From: JAKAUF01 sp050746205
GTDB taxonomy: Bacteria; Acidobacteriota; Terriglobia; Terriglobales; SCQP01
Assembly (NCBI GenBank): GCA_050746205.1
Contig: JBOGKW010000064.1
Coordinates: 1-17,235 of the forward strand
Direction: 5' to 3'
Length of the DNA: 17,235 nt
Part shown: in pieces, positions 7,289-14,000 of the stretch
How positions within the stretch are numbered: the first letter of the stretch is position 1
How the letters are laid out: every line of letters starts with the position of its first letter
The notes under the pieces: model-generated
Databases searched by the model: none
The model's input: only the letters and a program-made list of their open reading frames with translations
What the model was told of the DNA's origin: nothing
Position numbers and translations under genes: made by a program

Positions 7289-9817
7289 CTACTCCGCCTG
7301 CAGGGTGGCTGCGGGGTCTGTCATGGATACTCTCCGAGCGGGCGGATAGCAGGCGGCGAGGGCGAGCGCGAGCACGATCCCAGCAGACCCGCAGTATGTG
7401 GCTAGGCTGGGCGGCTGGAACCCGTAGAGAAGCGCTGAGGCCGTTCCGGCGAATAGATAGGAACCGAGGAGTCCCAGGAGGATTCCAGCAGATACGGGGG
7501 CCATGCTGCGGCGTAGCATGAGCGCTCCGGACTGGGCCGGCGTCGCGCCGAGCGCCAAGCGTATCGCCATCTCCTTGGTTCTCATCGCGGCATCGTAGGA
7601 GACGACTCCATAGGTGCCGGTGGCGAGCAGGAGGAGGGCCAAGCCCGCAAAGACGGCGACGAGCACGGTAACGAAGCGGGTTCGGGCGGTCGCCGCAGCA
7701 ACGAGTTCCGCGCCCGTGCGCAGGGGACCGACATAAGTTTGACCCGGCGCAATCGCGAGCGCCGCCCGCCGAAGCGGGCCGCTCAGGCCGCCTGGATCGC
7801 CCCTGGAGCGTACGACGATGGCGAGCCTCCGTGCGGGTTCCTGCCGGACTGAAAGGTACACGGCTGGGGCGGCCTGCCGACCGCTTCCAAAGCGCCTGGA
7901 TTCCCGCACCACGCCGATGATTCTAAAGGCACGATTGCCGGTTATCCCCTGTCCGAGGTTGGACTGCAGGACTGAACCGATCAGACTCCGGCCGCGCCAA
8001 AAGCGCCTTGCCATGGCCGCGTTCACGATCGCTACTGCCGGGGCGGCGATAGTGTCACGCGCCTCAAAACCGCGGCCACGGATGATGCGAAATCCCATAA
8101 ACTCGAAGAAATTGGGAGCTACGGTGTGTACTTCGGCGCCCTGGTAGTGCATGCCGATATTGCCCACGCTGCCAGGCGACCTGAATGCGGTATAGACGAG
8201 TTGTGGAGTGGGGAAGCCGTCACATAATGTGGCGGACTGCACACCTGGGATCGCCTTGACCTGGCGCGTGAACTCCTGGAACCTCTGGCTAACGTAACCG
8301 GGAGCGTTCGGCGCAACGTTGGAGAGGCCTACCTTGAGTTCCGCCAAGCGGGAAGGACGGAATCCCGCGTCCGAGGAAAGCATGCGGTGCAGGTCGAGCC
8401 CCAGCGCTACCGATGCCGTGACCAGCGTCAGGCAGAGCGACACCTGAAGTACAACGAGGAGGCGACCGGAGTGTAGCGTGGTTTTGCCCCGCAGTGACAG
8501 CTGGCCACCAGCGCCGGCGAGAGCCTCCGCATTCGGGCCGGCGCGAACCAGGGCGGGCAGCACTGCAGCAGCCATCGCCACTGCTCCGAGCACCAGGCCC
8601 GTCACAACAAACGTGCCCGTTGCCAAGGCCGCCGAGGCGAGCCTTCCGACAGCTAGTGCGGCAGGCGCGAGAACGAAGAAGGTCTTGGCGAGCCAAAGAG
8701 AGAGCAGGATCCCGAACGCGGCACCGCCGGCGAAAAGCGGCGCCAGTTCGGCGAGTTGCTGTCCGATTAGGGTGGCCCTGCTGGCGCCAAGGGCTGCACG
8801 CACGGACATCTCCCGGCGACGGCGGAGTGCGCGAATGAGGAGGACTGCCGCGATGTCCGCGCATCCGATTAGGACAATCAGGCCCATGGCGCCTGCAAAC
8901 GCGACGAAAATCGCACCTTGGCCGCGTGCCAACTCGGAGCGAAGCAGCACCACACGCATGGTGCGTCCCGCGTAGACGCGCGGGTATCGCTTGCCTAGGC
9001 GCGCAGCGACACCTGCGACTGCACCCCTTGCCGACGCAAGGCTCGCTCCCGGACGTAGCCGCCCGATCACACCGAGATAGCCGCCCAGAAGCGAAAAGGG
9101 CATTGAGCCGCCCGCGTATTCATTGGCCCATAGATCCGGGCGGGTCGGCTCGAACGGGTATGGAAACTGCACCCCAGGTGGCATAACAGCAATGACCCGA
9201 TAGCGGATCATGCGACCGAAATGATTGACCGTGATCGATTGGCCGAGCACCCCTGGGCTAGAGGCAAAGTGTTCGCGCCAGAAATGGTTGCTCAGAACCG
9301 CCACCAGCGGAGCAGCCTCTGTCTCATCCATGGAACGAATTGGGCGCCCCATGGCCGGAGCGGTCCCAAGGAGGTGAAAAAGTCCAGCGGTCGAGCCAGC
9401 GATTGAGATCGTTTCCTGCGTGCCCCAAAGGCGATCCGAGAAAATCGAATCCGTGGGCAGTGGTGCGACATAGGCAGCGATATCCCGAAATTCGTCCACA
9501 CCGTGCTGCACAGCTCGGAACTCCCCGGCGGTCATCCGGTCCGTTCCCGTTTGGGAATTGAGCGACTCAACGGCAACGATCCGCTGCGCGGCTGGGAAGG
9601 GCAGACGGGGGAAGATGAGGCCGTAAATCGAGCTAAAGCAGGCGGTCCCAGCGCCCAGAACCAGTGCCAGGATCAGCACCACCGCTGCGGAAAAAACGGG
9701 ATTCCTCCGTAGCGCCTTCAGCGAGAGCCTCAGTTGAAAGGCAAGCTCCGTCAACGGCAATTGAAAATGGTCCTTCCTCACATTTGGTGAAGGTGCGGCG
9801 GACGGCGGCTTCCGCAT
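7289..9817 (-). CDS. ADOP-type permease (duplicated MacB/FtsX-like, no ATPase)
   Basis: This 842-residue membrane protein contains two MacB periplasmic-core plus FtsX-like permease units in tandem, as in the acidobacterial duplicated orphan permease family. TM1 lies near residues 41-60 (FSAAVVLILALVLGAGTACF), followed by a periplasmic domain to about 295. The first FtsX block carries RRRREMSVRAALGASRATL at about 332-350. A second TM1-like segment lies at about 452-472 and a second periplasmic domain follows. The last FtsX block contains GTYGVVSYDAAMRTKEMAIR and LALGA at about 734-757. MacB relatives work with an ABC ATPase, but none is encoded nearby, which is usual for ADOPs. Their function is unknown; roles in mechanotransmission or export are proposed by analogy. 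ATG 9817 lacks a clear Shine-Dalgarno. An in-frame GTG (codon 13) or TTG (codon 20) cannot be excluded. Confidence 0.88.
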   Translation of the reverse strand: MRKPPSAAPSPNVRKDHFQLPLTELAFQLRLSLKALRRNPVFSAAVVLILALVLGAGTACFSSIYGLIFPRLPFPAAQRIVAVESLNSQTGTDRMTAGEFRAVQHGVDEFRDIAAYVAPLPTDSIFSDRLWGTQETISIAGSTAGLFHLLGTAPAMGRPIRSMDETEAAPLVAVLSNHFWREHFASSPGVLGQSITVNHFGRMIRYRVIAVMPPGVQFPYPFEPTRPDLWANEYAGGSMPFSLLGGYLGVIGRLRPGASLASARGAVAGVAARLGKRYPRVYAGRTMRVVLLRSELARGQGAIFVAFAGAMGLIVLIGCADIAAVLLIRALRRRREMSVRAALGASRATLIGQQLAELAPLFAGGAAFGILLSLWLAKTFFVLAPAALAVGRLASAALATGTFVVTGLVLGAVAMAAAVLPALVRAGPNAEALAGAGGQLSLRGKTTLHSGRLLVVLQVSLCLTLVTASVALGLDLHRMLSSDAGFRPSRLAELKVGLSNVAPNAPGYVSQRFQEFTRQVKAIPGVQSATLCDGFPTPQLVYTAFRSPGSVGNIGMHYQGAEVHTVAPNFFEFMGFRIIRGRGFEARDTIAAPAVAIVNAAMARRFWRGRSLIGSVLQSNLGQGITGNRAFRIIGVVRESRRFGSGRQAAPAVYLSVRQEPARRLAIVVRSRGDPGGLSGPLRRAALAIAPGQTYVGPLRTGAELVAAATARTRFVTVLVAVFAGLALLLLATGTYGVVSYDAAMRTKEMAIRLALGATPAQSGALMLRRSMAPVSAGILLGLLGSYLFAGTASALLYGFQPPSLATYCGSAGIVLALALAACYPPARRVSMTDPAATLQAE

Positions 9818-9915
9818 GCGCGCCAGATTTTCCGTTGAGCCTACACCCTAGCGCCGACACTCTTGGCAAGCCTCTGATTCCGCAGCCGCAGCGCCGGTGG
9901 GGTCCAAGGGCATGC

Positions 9916-9933
9916 GCAAACCAAGTGGTTTGC
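9916..9933. repeat. Short perfect inverted repeat upstream of the ADOP permease gene
   Basis: GCAAACCAAGTGGTTTGC has 8-bp complementary arms around AG. It lies between the stop of the duplicated secreted protein and the permease start (both minus strand), about 100 nt upstream of the permease ATG. No T-run follows on the minus strand, so an operator or RNA-stabilising hairpin is as likely as a terminator. Confidence 0.4.
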
Positions 9934-9958
9934 ACCCTGGGGTTATGTCGGCCTCACC

Positions 9959-11056
9959 TCAGCCCGGCGGCATCGTTGGATTGCCCTCCCACGGCGCAGT
10001 ACGCTGGCCAACTGGGCCAGTCTCGATACTCTCAGCGCTGAGCGGCTCATTCCGCACCGCAGCGGAATCGAACTGCTGGGGTGAAGCCATGTCTTTCCAC
10101 CAGATTGAGGTTGAGGTGCCACCCGTCACAAATACAACGTAGCGCTGGCGCCCGGCACCCGCTTCCGCGGCAATCTGGGCCAGCGCGATGCTTACGACCT
10201 CGCGCCCGCCGGGGAGGATGTGTAGTCCATAGCGCGTGAGCGACTCGCCCGCAGCGACGTTCCGCGCGGCGCTGACGACCACCACCCCAATCCGCGCCGC
10301 CGTGGCCGGTGCCGCACCCCGGTTGACCAAATCGAATCGGAGGAGCAGATTTCCCGTGCTGGGGTTCTGCCGGACGACCGGCGCCCGAGCATAAAGCAGT
10401 GCAGCCGGTTGGACCATTGCCGCTGCCGGCCGGGGGGTTTCGTTCCGCTCGAGCGGGACTGCAGACAGGCGCTGGCTGGCCGGGCCGGTCTCGACATTAG
10501 CGGCGCTGAGCGGCTCATCCCGCACCGTGGCGGGACAGAAGGTTTTGGGTGCGGCTGTGTTTCTACAAAACGATGTCGCGGCGGTGCCCCCCGTCACGGA
10601 TACCATGTAGCGCACCCGGCCGAGGTCCGCCGCGTAAAGAAGCCGACCCAGCGCGACACTGATGGTGGCGCGTCCGCCGGGCGGGACGCGTAGCCCATAG
10701 CGCGTGCGTGACTCACTCGCAATGACGCTGTTCCGAGCGCCGACGACCTCAATAAAAACCCGCGCGGAAGTAGCCGTCACCGTGCCCCGGTTTAGCAATT
10801 CGAGTTGAAGAATCTCCCTTCCCGTGTGGGGACTCCGCAAGATAACCGGCGACTCTGCGTAGAGGCGTACCGCTGGCTGGACCATTGCGGCTTTCGCATC
10901 GCGGACGCGCCCGGACTGGGCCGACGGCACAGGCAAGCTCGCGCCCCCTGCGCTCAGCGCGCATGCAACGAGGATGCCCGCGACGGCCAGGTGGGCGCTG
11001 CACCTGGGCCACCGGGAATAGTGCCGTCTCAAAGCCTTCATGGCGGAATCATACAC
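9959..11056 (-). CDS. Secreted protein built of two tandem copies of one domain, function unknown
   Basis: The protein has 365 residues if GTG 11056 is used, or 360 from ATG 11041; neither has a strong Shine-Dalgarno. The N-terminus is an export signal: basic MKALRRHYSRWPR, then the hydrophobic LAVAGILVACALSAGG. The rest is an internal duplication. Residues 58-195 and 214-351 align without gaps at a period of 156 residues, with about half the positions identical by eye. Shared landmarks are AMVQPA, NRG, TRYGL, PPGGR or LPGGR, RY-V-VTGGT and EPLSA--ETGP. The alternating hydrophobic pattern suggests beta-sandwich, Ig-like or CARDB-like domains. Unit 1 has two Cys (164 and 174) that unit 2 replaces with Trp and Asp. 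I recognise no named family. It precedes the ADOP permease on the same strand, 141 bp away, and may be co-transcribed. Confidence 0.72.
   Translation of the reverse strand: MYDSAMKALRRHYSRWPRCSAHLAVAGILVACALSAGGASLPVPSAQSGRVRDAKAAMVQPAVRLYAESPVILRSPHTGREILQLELLNRGTVTATSARVFIEVVGARNSVIASESRTRYGLRVPPGGRATISVALGRLLYAADLGRVRYMVSVTGGTAATSFCRNTAAPKTFCPATVRDEPLSAANVETGPASQRLSAVPLERNETPRPAAAMVQPAALLYARAPVVRQNPSTGNLLLRFDLVNRGAAPATAARIGVVVVSAARNVAAGESLTRYGLHILPGGREVVSIALAQIAAEAGAGRQRYVVFVTGGTSTSIWWKDMASPQQFDSAAVRNEPLSAESIETGPVGQRTAPWEGNPTMPPG
10004..10417 (-). repeat. Second unit of the internal protein duplication
   Basis: This encodes residues 214-351 of the duplicated secreted protein. It is exactly 468 bp out of phase with the first unit and has no insertion or deletion relative to it over 138 codons. 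It lacks the Cys pair of the first unit. Confidence 0.8.
10472..10885 (-). repeat. First unit of the internal protein duplication
   Basis: This encodes residues 58-195 of the duplicated secreted protein and contains the CRNT and FCPA segments with the two cysteines. A linker of about 18 residues (196-213) separates it from the second unit. Confidence 0.8.
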
Positions 11057-11129
11057 CCGGTCCCGACGTGCTGATCTGGGGCGGGTGGTCGGGAATTGCG
11101 GCCGCAGACGCCGTCAAAGCTGTACCGTT

Positions 11130-11226
11130 TCGGAGTTGCCCCCAGCCCGGCCTGCTGCGCATGCTGGGGCGGGACAGCCGGCAATGGTCGCCCGCTGGCG
11201 CCCAGGGCGTGTCCAAAGTGCAGCAC
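11130..11226 (-). repeat. Dispersed ~105-bp element, copy D (diverged), 3' of tRNA-Glu
   Basis: The well-conserved part is 11154-11220, which shares GCCGGCAA, GGTCGCCCGCTGGCGC and GGCGTGTCCAA with the copies at 11323 and 14655. On the minus strand it reads conceptually as GHALGASGRPLPAV, matching the peptide of the other copies. The left part is more diverged and its boundary is approximate. It ends 14 nt from the CCA end of tRNA-Glu. I see no gene between 11057 and 11240. Confidence 0.65.
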
Positions 11227-11240
11227 AGTGTTTGTTTTCT

Positions 11241-11318
11241 TGGCGTCCCCGACGGGATTTGAACCCGTGTTACCGCCGTGAAAGGGCGATGTCCTAGGCC
11301 GGGCTAGACGACGGGGAC
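11241..11318 (-). tRNA. tRNA-Glu (anticodon UUC)
   Basis: On the minus strand a full cloverleaf is visible. The acceptor arms are GTCCCCG and CGGGGAC, followed by G and an encoded CCA. The anticodon stem is CGCC/GGCG around the loop CTTTCAC, giving UUC. The T-arm is ACGGG-TTCAAAT-CCCGT. Length is 78 nt with CCA. The anticodon-arm and variable region match bacterial tRNA-Glu closely. It lies downstream of the glycogen synthase gene on the same strand and is bracketed by two copies of the dispersed repeat, with copy A ending 4 nt from its 5' end. No clear promoter is visible in those 4 nt. Confidence 0.97.
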
Positions 11319-11322
11319 TACA

Positions 11323-11426
11323 GCGGCTCAGCCGCCCTACTCTGGACGCTCCCGCTGGTCGCTGCGGCACTTCGAGACCCGGCAACGGACGCCCGCGGGC
11401 GCTCGGGGCGTCTCCAAGCTGCCGCG
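11323..11426 (-). repeat. Dispersed ~105-bp element, copy A, 5' of tRNA-Glu
   Basis: This 104-bp stretch is nearly identical to the copy inside valS (14655-14761), apart from a 3-nt gap and a few substitutions. One end is the perfect palindrome GCGGCTCAGCCGC (11323-11335). On the minus strand the same frame as in valS stays open and reads RQLGDAPSARGRPLPGLE, then PQRPAGASRVGRLSR. The length difference from the valS copy is exactly one codon. It starts 4 nt upstream of tRNA-Glu. Confidence 0.85.
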
Positions 11427-11442
11427 AGGGGCGGGAGCATTC

Positions 11443-11448
11443 AGTTTA
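11443..11448 (-). promoter_or_regulatory. Weak candidate -10 box upstream of copy A and tRNA-Glu
   Basis: TAAACT on the minus strand matches a -10 box at 4 of 6 positions, but no -35 hexamer is found at proper spacing. If used, the tRNA transcript would carry repeat copy A as its leader. The box sits among three GCATTC hexamers on the plus strand (11437, 11449, 11455). I see no gene in the rest of 11427-11591. Confidence 0.2.
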
Positions 11449-11591
11449 GCATTCGCATTCCGACGCGGAAGCGCCGGGTGGGAGCCGGAGCCCGCGCTGC
11501 CGTGCGGGACGGCCTGGCGCCGGCCAAACGGCTGGCCACAGATCGGCTTCCCGCCAGGCCGGCCCGTCGCCTTGCCGCCGCCACGCCGGCT

Positions 11592-12800
11592 CTAGGAGCG
11601 CAGCAGCGATTCGTAGAGCTGAATGGTCTGAGCGGCGATGGCCTCCCAGCCAAACTTTTCCTCGACGCGGCGGCGGCCGGCCTCGCCGAAGCGGCGCTGC
11701 AGCGCCGGGTCGCCGAGCACGGCGCTGATCTTGGCCGCCAGATCGCGCGCGAACTGCTCGGGATCGCTGGGCATGCCGGTCTTGGCGTCGGCGGCGAACG
11801 GAACCAAATAGCCGGTCACGCCGTCCACCACCACCTCCTTGATGCCGCCGGTGGCGCTGGCCACCACGGCGCACTCACAGGCCATGGCCTCCAGGTTGAT
11901 AATGCCGAACGGCTCGTAGACGGACGGGCAGCAAAACAAGGCGGCGTGGCTATACAGCTGGATGGTCTCCGCGCGGGTGACCATCTTTTCGATCCAGACC
12001 ACGCGGGGATGAGTGCGCCGCACGGCCTCTACCTTGGCGCGCATCTCAGCCGCGATCTCCGGCGTGTCCGGGGCGCCCGCGCAGAGCACGACCTGCGCCT
12101 CGCTGGGCAGATGCGCGATGGCGTCCACCAAATGGGTCACGCCCTTCTGCCGCGTGATGCGGCCGACGAACAAGACGTAGGGCGCGGCGAGGTCCACGCC
12201 ATAGGCCTGAAGCGCGGTCCGGTCCGGGGTGCGGCGATATTCCTCCAGGTCAATGCCGTTGTAGATGATGTGCACGCGCTCGGGACGGATGGCGGGATAG
12301 CAGCGCAAGATGTCCGCCTTGGTCTCGGCGGAGACGGCGATGATGGCCTCCGCCTGCTCAATGGCGGTCTTCTCCATCCAGGAACTCATGCGGTAGCCGC
12401 TGCCGAGCTGCTCTGCCTTCCAAGCGCGCAACGGTTCCAGGCTATGGGTGGTGAGGACCTGGGGCACGCCGTACAACGTCTTGGCCCAAAACCCCGCCAT
12501 GGCGGCGTACCAGGTGTGGGTGTGAACCAACTGCACGCCGGCGAGATTTTTAATTGCGGTCAGGTTGACGCTCAGCGCCTCCAGCGCGCCCTTGAACTTC
12601 TCCTCGGTCCCGTTGGCGATCTCCGCCCAAGGCTGATGCCCGCGGACATGCAGGCGACCTCGGTCCTCGTGCTGATCGCCGAAACAATGCACCTCGACCT
12701 CGATGCGGCGGGCCAATTCGCGGCTCAGGTAATCCACATGGACTCCGGCGCCGCCATAGATGTGAGGGGGAAATTCGCGGGTGAACAGAGCAATACGCAA
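11592..12800 (-). CDS. glgA: Glycogen synthase, Corynebacterium type (GT4 glycosyltransferase)
   Basis: This cytosolic GT4, GT-B-fold transferase extends alpha-1,4-glucan from ADP-glucose. Mycobacterial relatives (GlgM) make maltose-1-phosphate instead, so the acceptor is uncertain. The opening RIALFTREFPPHIYGGAGVH and the following HCFGDQ are typical of the Corynebacterium-type family. The sugar-nucleotide site contains FVGRITRQKG with Arg and Lys, and the GT4 EX7E motif is YEPFGIINLEAM. Length is about 402 residues, as expected. TTG 12800 is chosen as start because it makes the protein begin MRIALFTRE like its relatives and lies 5 nt after GGGAGG (12806-12811); GTG 12803 would be only 2 nt away. 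The gene is divergent from the SDR gene. No other glycogen gene is in the window. Confidence 0.88.
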   Translation of the reverse strand: MRIALFTREFPPHIYGGAGVHVDYLSRELARRIEVEVHCFGDQHEDRGRLHVRGHQPWAEIANGTEEKFKGALEALSVNLTAIKNLAGVQLVHTHTWYAAMAGFWAKTLYGVPQVLTTHSLEPLRAWKAEQLGSGYRMSSWMEKTAIEQAEAIIAVSAETKADILRCYPAIRPERVHIIYNGIDLEEYRRTPDRTALQAYGVDLAAPYVLFVGRITRQKGVTHLVDAIAHLPSEAQVVLCAGAPDTPEIAAEMRAKVEAVRRTHPRVVWIEKMVTRAETIQLYSHAALFCCPSVYEPFGIINLEAMACECAVVASATGGIKEVVVDGVTGYLVPFAADAKTGMPSDPEQFARDLAAKISAVLGDPALQRRFGEAGRRRVEEKFGWEAIAAQTIQLYESLLRS

Positions 12801-12871
12801 CACGGCCTCCCAAGGTGAACTTCCAGATTACCGGATTGGGACGGGGCCGCGTGCGGCGCAGGCGACCGGGT

Positions 12872-13021
12872 GCAGCTCAGCGGCCCTCGTCTGGGTGCTC
12901 CCTTTTGGTCCCGCCCCAAAGCGCGCCGCCGCGCTGTCGGGGACCCCGGGGGCGCTGCGGCTGGGCTGCGATGGCCGGCAGCGTGCGCCCGCTGGCGCTC
13001 CGGGCGTCTCCACGTTCCCGC
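12872..13021 (-). repeat. Dispersed element, copy C (expanded), in the divergent glgA/SDR intergenic region
   Basis: Both ends match the other copies: GCAGCTCAGCGGCCCT at 12872 and a long block from GCTGCGGCTGGG (12954) to GGCGTCTCCACGTT (13015). About 43 extra nucleotides sit in the middle (12911-12953). The terminal palindrome is degraded. On the minus strand the core still reads RERGDARSASGRTLPAIAAQ and then PQR, in the same frame as the valS copy. Most of the 242-bp gap between the two divergent genes is occupied by this element. Confidence 0.75.
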
Positions 13022-13025
13022 AATT

Positions 13026-13034
13026 TGGCATACT
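13026..13034 (+). promoter_or_regulatory. Possible extended -10 promoter giving a leaderless SDR mRNA
   Basis: TGGCATACT combines a TG extension with the -10-like hexamer CATACT (13029-13034). The ATG follows 8 nt later, so transcription would begin at or next to the start codon. No Shine-Dalgarno is visible before the ATG, which agrees with a leaderless message. No -35 hexamer is present. Confidence 0.3.
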
Positions 13035-13042
13035 CGACCGAT

Positions 13043-13765
13043 ATGGTGGAATCCGAGCGGCCGGTGGCGGTGGTCAGCGGAGCGTCATCGGGGATTGGAC
13101 AGGCCGCGGCGCGGCGGCTGCTGCACGAGGGCTGGGACATCGCGGCGCTGGGGCGGCGGCGAGAGCGACTGGAGGCGCTGGCGGCGGAGGCCCCCGCGGG
13201 GCGGGTGCTGCCCGTGATCGTGGACCTACTGCAGAACGGCGAGATCGCCGCTGCGGCGGCGCCTATCCGCGCCTGGCGGTCGCGACTGCAAGCGCTGATC
13301 ACCAGCGCGGGGGATTTTTATGTGCGCGGGATCGCCCAGACCACGGCGGAGGAGTTCGAGCGCATGTGGCGACTGACGGTGGGGGCGAAATTCCTGCTGG
13401 TGCGGGAACTGTTGCCGCTGCTGGAGGCCGCGGCCGGCGTTCCGCCGCGGGCGGTGATTCACGTCGCTTCGCTGGCGGCGCATCATCCCTTCGCCGGCGA
13501 AAGCGCCTATCAAAGCGCGATGCATGGGGTCATGGGCTTGGCGATGAGCCAGGACGCGGAGCTGCGCGGCCGCGGCATTCGCGTGGCGGTGGTGTCGCCC
13601 GGGCTGGTGCGGACAGAGCTGACGGAGCGGGCTTTCGGCCCCGCGGCACTCAAAGAAGCCCTCAATCCCGAGAGCATCGCCGTCTCCATCGGACACCTCA
13701 TCCAAACGATCCGGGCGGGCGGCTACATCCCGGAGATCTTCCAGGTGCCGGGGAACTGGCCGTAA
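13043..13765 (+). CDS. Short-chain dehydrogenase/reductase family protein, catalytic Lys replaced
   Basis: This 240-residue Rossmann-fold SDR begins PVAVVSGASSGIGQAAARRL, whose Gly-rich motif (residues 13-19) binds NAD(P)H. The region after beta-4 reads ITSAG instead of the usual NNAG. Ser143 (HVAS) and Tyr156 (ESAYQSAMHGVMGL) are kept, but the YxxxK Lys is Met160 and the usual helix-4 Asn is replaced in RLTVGAKF. VSPGLVRTEL (184-193) is the usual PG motif after beta-6. The fold is clear; dehydrogenase activity is doubtful, and substrate is unknown. ATG 13043 is chosen because it starts directly before the Rossmann strand. The longer frame from 12815 would translate repeat copy C and is rejected. 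A -10-like box 8 nt upstream hints at a leaderless mRNA. Confidence 0.85.
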   Translation: MVESERPVAVVSGASSGIGQAAARRLLHEGWDIAALGRRRERLEALAAEAPAGRVLPVIVDLLQNGEIAAAAAPIRAWRSRLQALITSAGDFYVRGIAQTTAEEFERMWRLTVGAKFLLVRELLPLLEAAAGVPPRAVIHVASLAAHHPFAGESAYQSAMHGVMGLAMSQDAELRGRGIRVAVVSPGLVRTELTERAFGPAALKEALNPESIAVSIGHLIQTIRAGGYIPEIFQVPGNWP

Positions 13766-13801
13766 GCGACCGGCTTCTTGTGCTGGCTCGGCGTGTAACT
13801 C

Positions 13802-13857
13802 GTCGCATTGCCGGCCCTGTGGATTCAATGGTTTACGCCCGCTAATGCGACATTTTT
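13802..13857 (+). terminator. Possible terminator after the SDR gene
   Basis: GTCGCATT (13802-13809) and AATGCGAC (13844-13851) are perfect complements and are followed by ATTTTT (13852-13857). The 34-nt loop is long for an intrinsic terminator. The site lies in the convergent gap between the SDR gene and valS. I see no gene in 13766-14000. Confidence 0.35.
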
Positions 13858-14000
13858 GCGCTCGCGGAGGGCGCTCGTCGGGGCGGGCGGGTGGCGGGAC
13901 CCTGCCCCCAGCGCCCCTGTCTACAGTTCAGATGCGGGGGCGGCTCTCCGGAGTTGGACCAAAGGCGGGCCAGCCGGGCCGACCACCAGGCGCACCGGTC

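Noticed and set aside
9840..9885. Promoter for the ADOP gene with -35 TTGCCA on the minus strand
   Set aside because: No acceptable -10 box lies at 16-18 nt spacing, so it is not listed as a feature.
11038..11385. A minus-strand frame of 115 residues across tRNA-Glu and repeat copies A and D
   Set aside because: It runs through the tRNA. Its only recognisable parts are the peptides of the repeat, so it is not treated as a gene, although it helped reveal the repeat.
11592..12803. GTG 12803 as the glycogen synthase start
   Set aside because: It is only 2 nt from the Shine-Dalgarno, while TTG 12800 has 5-nt spacing and gives the family's usual N-terminus. The difference is one codon and remains uncertain.
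12781..13845. Long plus-strand frames beginning upstream of the SDR, including an N-terminal extension from 12815
   Set aside because: They would translate repeat copy C and intergenic DNA; SDR homology begins only at about 13043.
13864..14000. A possible fifth repeat copy in the SDR/valS convergent gap
   Set aside because: Short matches such as CGGAGTTG and GGGCCAGCCGGGCC are seen, but there is no continuous alignment to the element and no SASGRPLPA-like frame.
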